Assembly (NCBI RefSeq): GCF_002093975.1
Contig: NZ_MSZZ01000005.1
Coordinates: 310,001-374,000 of the forward strand
From: Thermoactinospora rubra
Lineage (GTDB): Bacteria; Actinomycetota; Actinomycetes; Streptosporangiales; Streptosporangiaceae
Reading direction: 5' to 3'
Length of the DNA: 64,000 bases
How positions within the stretch are numbered: the stretch's first letter is position 1; every line of letters starts with the position of its first letter. Of this stretch, positions 40,813-48,582 are shown one piece after another. Under the pieces are notes generated by a model, which saw nothing but the letters and a program-made list of their open reading frames with translations, did not search any database and had not been told where the DNA came from. Position numbers and translations under genes: made by a program.

Positions 40813-43536
40813 CTAGGCGGAGATCTTCAGGCATTCCAGCTCGTCGGCGAGGGCGCTGCGGCCCTTGATGCCGAGCTTGCGGTAGGCGCGCGTCAGGTGC
40901 TGCTCGACGGTGCTGACCGTGATGAAGAGCTGGTCGCTGATCTGCCGGTTGGTGTGCCCGAGCGCGGCCAGCTGCGCGACCCGCAGTTCGGCTTCGCTCA
41001 AGACGCTGGACTCGCCCGGAGCCGGGTGCTCTCTGCGCGGTGCGGCCGGTTTCCTCGCCGGTACGGCACGCGCGGGCGTGGCATGTGCCGGTACGGCACG
41101 CGCCGGCATGGATCGCGTGGGCAGCGCGGTGACGGTTGTCGTGGGCGCGGCTTGCGCGGGTACGGCTCGCGGGCGCGTCGCGGCCAGCGGGACCGCCGCC
41201 TGGACCTCACGCCGCTGGGAGTTCTTCAGGTGGGCGACGGCCTTGAGGGTCCGGTTGAGCTCCAGCTGGTGTCCCGCGTCCTGGAAGCACTTGGCCGCGC
41301 GGCCGAGCATGGCGGCGCACTCGGTGGTGGGACCCGCGAAGGCCAGCACTCGCAGGGCCAGGCCGTACGCGTAGGGGTTGGCCTCCTGCGACAGCTCCAT
41401 CTGCTGGGTGGCCAGGCTGCGGGCGATGGCGCGGTTGCCGAGCTGGAGGTTGGCCTCCGCCAGGTCGCTGCGCCACGGCACCAGGGTGGGGGAGACGGCG
41501 TCCCATCTCTGCATCAAACGCTGACATTTCTGGAAATAGCCGACGGCCGCCAGCGGGCGCTTCGTGGCGAGGTGGAAGTGGCCGCACGCGCGCAGGTACC
41601 AGGCGCCGGCGATGGTCTCGAACATGGCGTCGGGCACCACACGCCGCATGGTCTTGGTCGCGCTGTCGAAATCGCCCTGGTAGATGTCGGCGAAGATCAG
41701 CGTGCTGAGCGGATAGCCGATCGACACCCCCCAGTTCTGGTCGCTGAGCAGGTCGAGCGAGGCCCTGGCCAGCTCGGCCGCCTTGGCCACATCGCCGCGC
41801 TGCAGGACGACCCCGGCCCAGACGGCATCGATCATCGCCTGCCAGGCCGCCGCCCGTCGCCGGCGCGCCTGGTCGCTGAGCCGCTCGCACCACCACTCGG
41901 CACGGTCCGCCCTGCCGCCCCGGGCAAGGGCGGAGACGGCCATGACGATCGCCTCCAGCGAGGTGTCGCTCAGCCGGCTGTTGAGCAGGATGCGTTCCGC
42001 GCTCGCGTTGGTGGCCTCGTCGCCACCGCGCTCCCAGGTCTGCAGCAGCGTCTCGGCGGTGACGTTCCACGGCGTGGCGCAGGGGTGGGCTTCGCCTTCC
42101 CCTTCCTCAGTCTTGGGCAGGATCGGGCCGAAATGCCACTGGACGGCCAGGTTCACCTCCACCTGCGTCTGCGGGTCCAAGGGCTCGGACGAGCCGCTCA
42201 GCAGCCCGTGCGCCCGCATGGCCGTCTCCTTGTCGCCGTGCCAGAGCGCGTGCCGGATGAGCGACAGGCACTCCTCTTGATCGAGCGCGCCGGTTTCGCG
42301 AAGCGTGGCGATGTGAGGCGCCACGGCGCTCGGGTTGGCCCGCCACACGCTCTTCATGAAGGCCTGCCGAATGGCCCGCCGCTCGGCCTCGCTCGTGGCG
42401 GCGGGCAGGGCCAGCTCCAGGCAGCGGGTCGCGAAGGCGATCTCGCCCACCGTCAGCGCCTGGTCCGCGGCGCGGCGCAGCACGCTGATCGACCACTCCG
42501 GCGCCTGGCCCGCCTGGACGAGGTGCGTCGCCACCTCGAGGGCTCCGGCGGCCGCCTGGTGCTTGAGCCGCGCGGCCCTGGCGTGCAGGCTGCTGCGGGC
42601 CTCGGGAGAGAGCCGCCTGAGCGCCGCCGCCTCCGCGCTGGGATGACGGAACCTGCCGTCCCTGATGAGGCCGCCCTGCGTGAGGACATCCAGGATGTCG
42701 GCGACCGTGTCGAGGTCGATGCCGGTGAGGTCGGCGATCAGCTCGCCGGTGCCGTGCTCGCCCAGCACCGCCAGCGCGGTCGTGACCTCCAGCAGGTGGG
42801 CGTCCGGCCGGTCCAGGAACGCGCAGAGGGCGCGGACGTAGGAGGCGCCGACCACGAGCTGCTCGCCGCTGTGCCGGCAGTCGTCGATCAGGGCCCTGAC
42901 GAGCAGGGGGTTGCCGGCGCTCAGCTCGTGTATCTGCCGGGGGAGGTCGCCGTCGGAGTCCTTCATGAGGGCGCGGACGGCCTGCTCCGTCATCGGAAGC
43001 AGGTGGACGGCGTGGTAGCGGGGCTGTCTGGCGAAGGAGAAGCCGTGCCTCATGCGGGCGGGATGCGGCCAGTGCTGCTGGCTCAGCACGATCAGCAGTT
43101 TCGTGGCCCTGATCCGGCGCTGCAGCTGCAGCAGCAGCTTGAGGGAGACCTCGTCGGCGAAGTGGATGTCGTCGACGCAGATGACGGTGGGCCGGTCGCG
43201 GGCGAGCTCAAGGATGGCGTCGCACACGTGCTGCACGTCGTCGTGGTCGGGAGCCCGCACGTCCAAGGACGCGGAGCAATTGGTGAGCAGCTGGTCGATG
43301 ACGGCCGCGGGGATGTCCTGCTCGTCGGGCGCGCCCGTGGCGCTGAGGGTGAGCGCCCCGAGGTTCGCGGCGTCGTCCAGCAGCTCGTTCAGCAGCGTGG
43401 TCTTCCCGCTGGCGATGCCCCCGCTGATCAGCACCAGCCGGCCGGCGTCGGCCGCGCTCTCCTCGAACTGCTCGCGCAGATAGGACTTCGCCTCGTGGGG
43501 CGACATTCTTATCTGATTGCCAGGGTCGCTGGCCAT
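40813..43536 (-). CDS. Large ATP-binding LuxR (LAL) transcriptional regulator
   Basis: About 907 residues from an ATG with GGGGGAG ten bases upstream (longer frame from 43686). The N-terminal AAA/STAND part has Walker A LISGGIASGKTTLLNEL (about residue 40) and Walker B TVICVDDIHFADE. A TPR-like helical middle follows, then a Pro/Ala-rich linker with repeats, and the C-terminal LuxR helix-turn-helix (LSEAELRVAQLAALGHTNRQISDQL, VSTVEQHLTRAYRKLGIKG). LAL proteins are pathway-specific activators of macrolide and polyene clusters. This one leads the deoxysugar genes and is the best candidate for recognising the paired boxes before the PKS, ugd-like and accB genes, though that link is inferred. Confidence 0.85.
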   Translation of the reverse strand: MASDPGNQIRMSPHEAKSYLREQFEESAADAGRLVLISGGIASGKTTLLNELLDDAANLGALTLSATGAPDEQDIPAAVIDQLLTNCSASLDVRAPDHDDVQHVCDAILELARDRPTVICVDDIHFADEVSLKLLLQLQRRIRATKLLIVLSQQHWPHPARMRHGFSFARQPRYHAVHLLPMTEQAVRALMKDSDGDLPRQIHELSAGNPLLVRALIDDCRHSGEQLVVGASYVRALCAFLDRPDAHLLEVTTALAVLGEHGTGELIADLTGIDLDTVADILDVLTQGGLIRDGRFRHPSAEAAALRRLSPEARSSLHARAARLKHQAAAGALEVATHLVQAGQAPEWSISVLRRAADQALTVGEIAFATRCLELALPAATSEAERRAIRQAFMKSVWRANPSAVAPHIATLRETGALDQEECLSLIRHALWHGDKETAMRAHGLLSGSSEPLDPQTQVEVNLAVQWHFGPILPKTEEGEGEAHPCATPWNVTAETLLQTWERGGDEATNASAERILLNSRLSDTSLEAIVMAVSALARGGRADRAEWWCERLSDQARRRRAAAWQAMIDAVWAGVVLQRGDVAKAAELARASLDLLSDQNWGVSIGYPLSTLIFADIYQGDFDSATKTMRRVVPDAMFETIAGAWYLRACGHFHLATKRPLAAVGYFQKCQRLMQRWDAVSPTLVPWRSDLAEANLQLGNRAIARSLATQQMELSQEANPYAYGLALRVLAFAGPTTECAAMLGRAAKCFQDAGHQLELNRTLKAVAHLKNSQRREVQAAVPLAATRPRAVPAQAAPTTTVTALPTRSMPARAVPAHATPARAVPARKPAAPRREHPAPGESSVLSEAELRVAQLAALGHTNRQISDQLFITVSTVEQHLTRAYRKLGIKGRSALADELECLKISA
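41057..41103. repeat. 17-bp direct repeat in the LAL linker
   Basis: GCCGGTACGGCACGCGC occurs twice, 30 bases apart. It encodes repeated ARAVPA units in the Pro/Ala-rich linker between the helical domain and the helix-turn-helix of the LAL protein. Such repeats can expand or contract in frame (30 = 10 codons). Confidence 0.8.
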
Positions 43537-43721
43537 GGCTCTTCGGCTCCCCCATGGAATGGTGAGAAGACTTAGAAGGGAAGGACGCGGCCTTTCGGCG
43601 TGCGCCGGTCTATTTCGGAGGGCGTGGCTCTCTTCTGTTTCCTGCGCATCCCTGCCGGCTTCATGCGCCAAGGCTAGCCAAGCCATTCAGGGTGCGACAC
43701 TCACGACGTCATCATCTGATG

Positions 43722-43735
43722 GATGAAAAATTCAC
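43722..43735. promoter_or_regulatory. TGAA-N3-TTCA palindrome upstream of the LAL gene
   Basis: ATGAAAAATTCACGCC lies just after the SagB-type gene stop and about 190 bases before the LAL start. The same sequence logic, GTGAA-N3-TTCAC followed by GCC, occurs upstream of the peptide gene at 47,773. The shared GGCGTGAA half-site suggests one regulator for both units. Confidence 0.5.
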
Positions 43736-43738
43736 GCC

Positions 43739-45118
43739 TCACCGGGCGCGCCGGCCGATCGCAAGCCCGCCCACGCTGGACTCGGTACGCCAGTCGAGCT
43801 GGAACAGCCGGGCGGTCGACGTGATGTCCACATGCTCCAGGGAGCGCGTGGCGAGGCCTATCGCGGTGCCCGCGAGCGACAAAGTCTGGATCAGCATGCC
43901 GACGTTTTTGAGGACGAAGGAGTAGCTCGCCGACTCGTATTTCCAGGTGAGCCTGCGGAAGCGGGAGGTGATGGTGATGAGCGCCGGCGGCGCCACGTTC
44001 AGTCCGGCCGCCACCCGCGCGTCCTGGAGAATTCGGTCGATGCCCGCCGGGTCGGCCTGGATGTGCTCGAGACGGTGTTCGAGCGGGTCGTAGTGGTAAA
44101 TGCCGCGTGGAATTCCGGTGCATTCGTTCACCGTGACGTAGAGTTCGAGCTCATAGCCCCTCCCGTTGCTCAGATAGGGACGGTCGGCGGCGTCGCCGGC
44201 CCGTATCCTGGCCGACCGGTACAGCAGCTCACCCAGCTCCCTGGCGTGCAGTGGCCGGATGTCGAAGTCACACGTGTGCCGGGTGGCTTCCAGCACGGTG
44301 GTGAACGGCGGGTCGGAGGCGACCAGCTCGTCCCACGGCGGCCGGTAGAGCGGCACCGACGGCCCCGAGTGCGGCGGCTTGACCAGGGGCTCGGCTTCCT
44401 GGATGTCATCGACTCGGTGGGTCTCGCCGAAGTCGTAGTCATGCCGGCCGAGCGTGGTGCGGGTGTGGACCATCAGCTCCAGGGGCGACCAGCCCACCAG
44501 CGCCGGGTCGGTGTCCTCGGCGAACTCCACTCGCGACAGCAGGTCCCCCCGCACGGCCTGGACCACCATGCCCGTGGCCATGAGGACTCCTACCAGGTGC
44601 CGCGTCCGTGGGGCGATCGAGGAGGGGTTGGCCGGCCGGCACAGCGGGCCGATCAGGGACAGCGCCTCGGCCCCGTGCAGCAGCACGCGGTGCAGCGACA
44701 GCGGGGACTCCATGCAGTAGTCGTTGCCGTCGGTCCGCAGCATCACGTACTTGGACAGCCGGACGGGAAGCTCCAGCACCGGCGTGCCGAGGCCGAAGCG
44801 GGCCTCCCTGGCGATCGGGACGACCGAGATGAGCGGCCGGCCCTGGTCGTCGCCGAACGACCGGACCACCAGGTGCTGCAGCCGGTCGAGGAGGAGGTCC
44901 AGGTCTGCGCGATCCTGCCGGGTGTCGATGACGTTCTCCAGCGAGATGGGCCCGAGGCTCATCCTCCGCAGCGCCTCCAGCACCGCGGGCGAGGGGCGGG
45001 GCAGCCTCAGCTCTCCCCACGGGCTGTGGATCACCACGGTCTCGTCGGCCGTCTCGGTCTCGATGTACACATCCTCTCGGAACGACCACAGGGAAAATCG
45101 CGGTGAGCGGTTCTCCAT
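43739..45118 (-). CDS. SagB-type dehydrogenase
   Basis: About 459 residues from ATG 45118, preceded by GAGGAG at seven bases (the longer frame starts at 45145). The C-terminal 220 residues are a nitroreductase-like FMN domain of SagB type: EATRHTCDFDIRPLHARELG, LYVTVNECTGIPRGIYHYDP, LITITSRFRRLTWKYESASY and KNVGMLIQTLSLAGTAIGLA. The N-terminal half is a winged/E1-like accessory region with no catalytic motif. SagB proteins oxidise azolines, made by YcaO cyclodehydratases, to azoles. The YcaO fusion gene lies directly upstream, so the two are expected to act in sequence on one peptide. Confidence 0.85.
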   Translation of the reverse strand: MENRSPRFSLWSFREDVYIETETADETVVIHSPWGELRLPRPSPAVLEALRRMSLGPISLENVIDTRQDRADLDLLLDRLQHLVVRSFGDDQGRPLISVVPIAREARFGLGTPVLELPVRLSKYVMLRTDGNDYCMESPLSLHRVLLHGAEALSLIGPLCRPANPSSIAPRTRHLVGVLMATGMVVQAVRGDLLSRVEFAEDTDPALVGWSPLELMVHTRTTLGRHDYDFGETHRVDDIQEAEPLVKPPHSGPSVPLYRPPWDELVASDPPFTTVLEATRHTCDFDIRPLHARELGELLYRSARIRAGDAADRPYLSNGRGYELELYVTVNECTGIPRGIYHYDPLEHRLEHIQADPAGIDRILQDARVAAGLNVAPPALITITSRFRRLTWKYESASYSFVLKNVGMLIQTLSLAGTAIGLATRSLEHVDITSTARLFQLDWRTESSVGGLAIGRRAR

Positions 45119-45161
45119 GAGTGTGCTCCTCATCGGCGCGGACAAAGCTACCCCGCGCGGA

Positions 45162-47423
45162 TCAGAAGAACAGGGGAGTCGGATTGAGTCGCTCGTACGG
45201 CGTCGCCTCCGGCAGCCGTCCCAGGCGGACAGGCACGTCGTAGAGGCGGCCGGGAGCGAAACGCGCCCAGATGTGGCGCAGGCCGGGCACCACGACCTTG
45301 ACCACGGGCATGCCGATGTCCGGGCGGGTCTGGTCCACCACCAGCACCTCCAGGCCGAGCCGCCGGGTGAGGTCCCGGATGTGGTCCAGGTCCTCCAGCA
45401 GGTCGGTCCGCGGCCGGTAACCGTAGTCCGCCGCGGTGCGAGGGGCGAGTTCCCGGTCCGGCAGGAGGTAGGGCTGGTTGGCCACGGTGCTCTCCCGCCA
45501 CCACCGCCGGAAGTGTGGGTTGGACAACCCGTATCCGGTGCCGTCCGCGCGGACCTGCGCGACGGCCGGCATCAGCTGGCCCAGCTCGGTCACCGCGCGC
45601 CAGAGGGCGACACGGGGATCGAAGTGCGCGCCGAAGCCGAACATGATGTCCTCCTCCGGCTTGTCGGTTCGCCGCGAGATCGCGCCCATGACCGGGATGT
45701 CCAGGTCGGCGGTGAGGTCGATCACCCAGAACTCCCGATTCGCGCGCCGGTAGTGCTCCCGCAGGTCCGCCAGCCAGGGATCGTCGAAGGAGTCCAGGTC
45801 GACCGCCGGCTGCCGGGTGCGGTTGTACCACCACAGCGCCACCGCGTCCCGCTCCACCAGCTCCAGGAACCCCTGGAGGATGGCGTCCTCCAGGCTGCCG
45901 CCGGCGGCGCCGCCGTTGGAGTTGGCGCGCATCGCCGGGTGGGGCGCGTCCCCGCGGTAGTAGAGCAGATCCGTCGGGACGAGGCGCCGGCGGTCCCAGG
46001 TCAGGGACCACACCGGGGTCCAGTCGATCACCTCGTCGTCGCGGAAGGGCTCGGGAATGTGCTGGAAGGGCATCTGGGCGGCGTTCCAGCGGTCGCGCTC
46101 CCGGTACTGCCGGGGGTGGAAGAGCTGGCACTCGTCGGGGTGGACGGCGGGGGCGCCGAGGCAGGCGAAGGTGTCGCGGACGGTGGGCTCGTCACCGAAG
46201 CGGGACCCGCAGTAGCGCTCCACGGCCTCGCAGAGGGCCCCTACCTTGGCCTCGAACGCGGTGCGGCCCTTGCCGCCGCTCTGCTGCCGGAGCCCGGCGC
46301 GGATCATGGAGAGCCGGTCGGCGCCCAGCGCCCGGTTCGGCCCGGACAGGTAGCTGTGCAGGAACGGCGGGCACCGCGGGTCACGGACGATCTTGTCGGT
46401 GATGCCAGTGATGGGGTCGACCAGGTGGTGGTACTGCTCCCAGACTTCCTCGGCGCCGACCGCCCGATGAGAGTTGCCGTCGAGGACGCTCTTGGGGCGG
46501 CTGCCGACCACGATGGGCTGCCACCCTCGCTTGGCGACCAGATCCGGGTCGCCGCAGGCCGGGCACTGCGGCCGGCGGGTGAGCTTGTGGTGGGCGGACT
46601 CCAGCGTCAGGGTGTCCAGCGTCCAGACCGCTTCGGTGAGCCCGGTGTCGCAGCCCGCCAGCCACTTGGCCGTCTCCAGCACGGCGAGCTGCGCTCCGAT
46701 GGCGCGGGTGGCGGGCAGCGAGGTGTCAGGCGGCCTGATCGCGGCGCCCGCCTCGGCCAGCTTGCTCACGCAGGCGTGCCCGGGCCGCTGTGCGCGCAGC
46801 CGTGAGGCCAGGCAGGCCCAGCACGGGCCGGCTCCCGGCCGGAACAGCGGTCCCACCCAGACGTCGGCCCCGGCCGGCTTGGCCAGCAGCCAGGGGCGGC
46901 CCGCGGCGAGGTGGCGGGCGTTGACGTCCTCGAGCGCGGGGTCGAGGTAGTCGTCGCAGAGCACGAGAGTGAACCGCCCGGCCTGCCATTCGTGGCCGGT
47001 GGTGAGCCCGGCGGCCCGGCAGGCCTCGGCGACCTGGCCGGCGTCGACCTCGCCGAGCGTCTCGACGTACACGACGGCCTGCCGGGAGCGGGCGCGCTCT
47101 TCCTGGTCCACGCCGGCCAGGTCCCAGTAGGCCTCCGCCGAGGCGTCCTCGCCCGAGCCGGGGTGGCGGTAGCCGACCAGGTTGGCCGCGGCCAGCTTGC
47201 CGAGCACCTGTCCCACGGCTTCGGCGGAGAGAGCGGGTGACATCGCTTCGCACACCTCGGCCAGGGTGTGGCTGCCGTCAAGGAGCGGCGCGAGCTGTTC
47301 GATCGCCTGGCCGGACAGCGCGTACGTGCCACGTGTGGACGTGACGTAGACGGCCTCGCCCGGCACCGTCGCCGCGCTCACGTGCCGCTTGAAGCCGATC
47401 AGTGGCGCCGCTCGCTCGCTCAC
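45162..47423 (-). CDS. E1-like/YcaO cyclodehydratase fusion (TOMM/azole synthesis)
   Basis: About 753 residues. GTG 47423 is preferred over 47429 because GGAGG is eight bases away. Residues 1-340 are the E1-like, leader-binding Ocin-ThiF-type partner, with Cys pairs CWACLASRL and CPACGDPD for zinc. The YcaO domain follows: AFEAKVGALCEAVERYCG (ATP-binding Glu residues), MRANSNGGAAGGSLEDAI, LQGFLELVERDAVALWWYN, and the C-terminal NPTPLFF. Enzymes of this fused type use ATP to cyclise Cys, Ser or Thr of a precursor peptide to azolines. The neighbours are the 67-residue peptide gene (33 bases upstream) and the SagB dehydrogenase (downstream). No peptidase, methyltransferase or transporter of a usual LAP cluster is in view. 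Confidence 0.9.
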   Translation of the reverse strand: MSERAAPLIGFKRHVSAATVPGEAVYVTSTRGTYALSGQAIEQLAPLLDGSHTLAEVCEAMSPALSAEAVGQVLGKLAAANLVGYRHPGSGEDASAEAYWDLAGVDQEERARSRQAVVYVETLGEVDAGQVAEACRAAGLTTGHEWQAGRFTLVLCDDYLDPALEDVNARHLAAGRPWLLAKPAGADVWVGPLFRPGAGPCWACLASRLRAQRPGHACVSKLAEAGAAIRPPDTSLPATRAIGAQLAVLETAKWLAGCDTGLTEAVWTLDTLTLESAHHKLTRRPQCPACGDPDLVAKRGWQPIVVGSRPKSVLDGNSHRAVGAEEVWEQYHHLVDPITGITDKIVRDPRCPPFLHSYLSGPNRALGADRLSMIRAGLRQQSGGKGRTAFEAKVGALCEAVERYCGSRFGDEPTVRDTFACLGAPAVHPDECQLFHPRQYRERDRWNAAQMPFQHIPEPFRDDEVIDWTPVWSLTWDRRRLVPTDLLYYRGDAPHPAMRANSNGGAAGGSLEDAILQGFLELVERDAVALWWYNRTRQPAVDLDSFDDPWLADLREHYRRANREFWVIDLTADLDIPVMGAISRRTDKPEEDIMFGFGAHFDPRVALWRAVTELGQLMPAVAQVRADGTGYGLSNPHFRRWWRESTVANQPYLLPDRELAPRTAADYGYRPRTDLLEDLDHIRDLTRRLGLEVLVVDQTRPDIGMPVVKVVVPGLRHIWARFAPGRLYDVPVRLGRLPEATPYERLNPTPLFF

Positions 47424-47455
47424 GGTCACCGCCTCCCGCTTCGTGCCCGCCCGGC

Positions 47456-47659
47456 TCAGATCCGCTCTGCCGGCTCGATGTGCGCCGTGGGCAGCGCCAT
47501 GGCGAAGGCGTCGGAGCGGTCGAGGTCCTCAATGGTCAGGTCGGCGGCGAGCGGGTCCTTGCGGCAGGCCTCCGCCAAGGTGGGATCCATCCAGCTCCGC
47601 ATGACGAGCTCAGCGTATCGCCAGTCACGCTGTGCAGGCAGAGAAGCGCAGATCGACAT
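47456..47659 (-). CDS. NHLP-like candidate precursor peptide
   Basis: A 67-residue peptide with a good ribosome binding site (GAAAGG eight bases before the ATG), first in the operon with the YcaO fusion and the SagB dehydrogenase. The middle (YAELVMRSWMDPTLAE, then CRKDPLAAD) resembles the nitrile hydratase alpha-subunit N-terminus used as leader in NHLP-type RiPP precursors: a Trp, an Asp-Pro and a second Asp-Pro ten residues on. The C-terminal third has no Cys and only Ser49 and Thr58, ending TAHIEPAERI. A conventional core with several Cys/Ser/Thr is therefore absent. It may be the precursor with a single Thr/Ser target, a carrier peptide, or not the substrate at all. Confidence 0.6.
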   Translation of the reverse strand: MSICASLPAQRDWRYAELVMRSWMDPTLAEACRKDPLAADLTIEDLDRSDAFAMALPTAHIEPAERI

Positions 47660-47772
47660 GGTTTGCCTTTCTCGGCGATTGGCCCGGTGGTTTCCGGTAA
47701 CCCGGTGGCTTCCACCAAGAAGATGCGGGCAGCCCGCCCGGTCTGCACAGTTCTATGGTCACTTTCTCGGAT

Positions 47773-47785
47773 GTGAATTTTTCAC
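47773..47785. promoter_or_regulatory. GTGAA-N3-TTCAC palindrome upstream of the peptide operon
   Basis: A perfect 5+3+5 palindrome (GTGAATTTTTCAC) lies between the response-regulator stop and the peptide gene start, 114 bases before the latter, in a 132-bp gap that should hold the operon promoter. A near copy lies before the LAL gene. Confidence 0.55.
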
Positions 47786-47791
47786 GCCCGC

Positions 47792-48418
47792 TCACTTGGG
47801 TTTGGGGGAGAACCAACCGGCTTCGATGGCGATGCGGATGGCGTCGACGCGGTTGCGCGCGTTGAGCTTGGTGGTGATCCGCGTCAGGTGGTTGCGTACG
47901 GTGCCGACCGACAGGTGCAGGCTGGCCGCGATCTCCGGTGCCTCGGCCCCTTGCGCGGCCATCTCGAGCACCTCGATCTCCCGGCTGGTGAGCGGGTTCT
48001 CCCCGACGTCCCAGGCCGTGAGCGCCAGCTGCGGATCCACCACGCGCCGCCCCGACGCCACCGCCCGGATGGCGGTGGCCAGCTGGTCGGAGGGCGCGTC
48101 CTTGAGGATGAAGCCGGAGACGGAGACCGACAGGGCGCGGCGCAGCGTGCCGGGACGGCCAAGGCCGGTGAGGATGAGCGTGCGGCAGGACGGCAGCTCC
48201 TTGTGCAGCAGGCCGGCGGCCGTCAGGCCGTCCATCTTGGGCATGTCGATGTCGATGACCGCCACGTCCGGGCGCTTTTCCAGCGCCGCGGGGACGATCT
48301 TGTCTCCGGTGTCGACTTGCGCCACCACGGTCAGGTCGTGCTCCAGCTCCAGGAGCGCGGCGAGCGCGCCGCGAACCATGTGCACATCCTCAGCCAGCAG
48401 CACCTTCAGCACGGTCAC
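47792..48418 (-). CDS. NarL/FixJ-type response regulator
   Basis: A 208-residue regulator. The receiver has the acidic pair LLAEDVHMV, the phosphate acceptor Asp56 in AVIDIDMPKMDG, a Thr/Leu switch in LILTGLG and Lys in FILKDAP. The LuxR-type helix-turn-helix follows (LTSREIEVLEMAAQGAEAPEIA, LSVGTVRNHLTRITTKL). This is the standard partner of HisKA_3 kinases such as the one encoded upstream, from which it is separated by 164 bases. It sits directly before the peptide operon and is the likeliest local regulator of it. The start is GTG 48418, with 48412 possible. Confidence 0.9.
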   Translation of the reverse strand: MTVLKVLLAEDVHMVRGALAALLELEHDLTVVAQVDTGDKIVPAALEKRPDVAVIDIDMPKMDGLTAAGLLHKELPSCRTLILTGLGRPGTLRRALSVSVSGFILKDAPSDQLATAIRAVASGRRVVDPQLALTAWDVGENPLTSREIEVLEMAAQGAEAPEIAASLHLSVGTVRNHLTRITTKLNARNRVDAIRIAIEAGWFSPKPK

Positions 48419-48582
48419 TCACATCCTGGGACGGTGCCGGTACGGCGACACTGAGGTGGGCCCCTCAGGCGCCCCGTCCAGCCTGCTCAAGAGCCCTGAA
48501 CTCCCCGACATCGACGATGACTGAGTCGTCGAGTAATTTGCAATCCTTTACTGATATTTGTGGTAGTTGAGAATGTAGCGCG

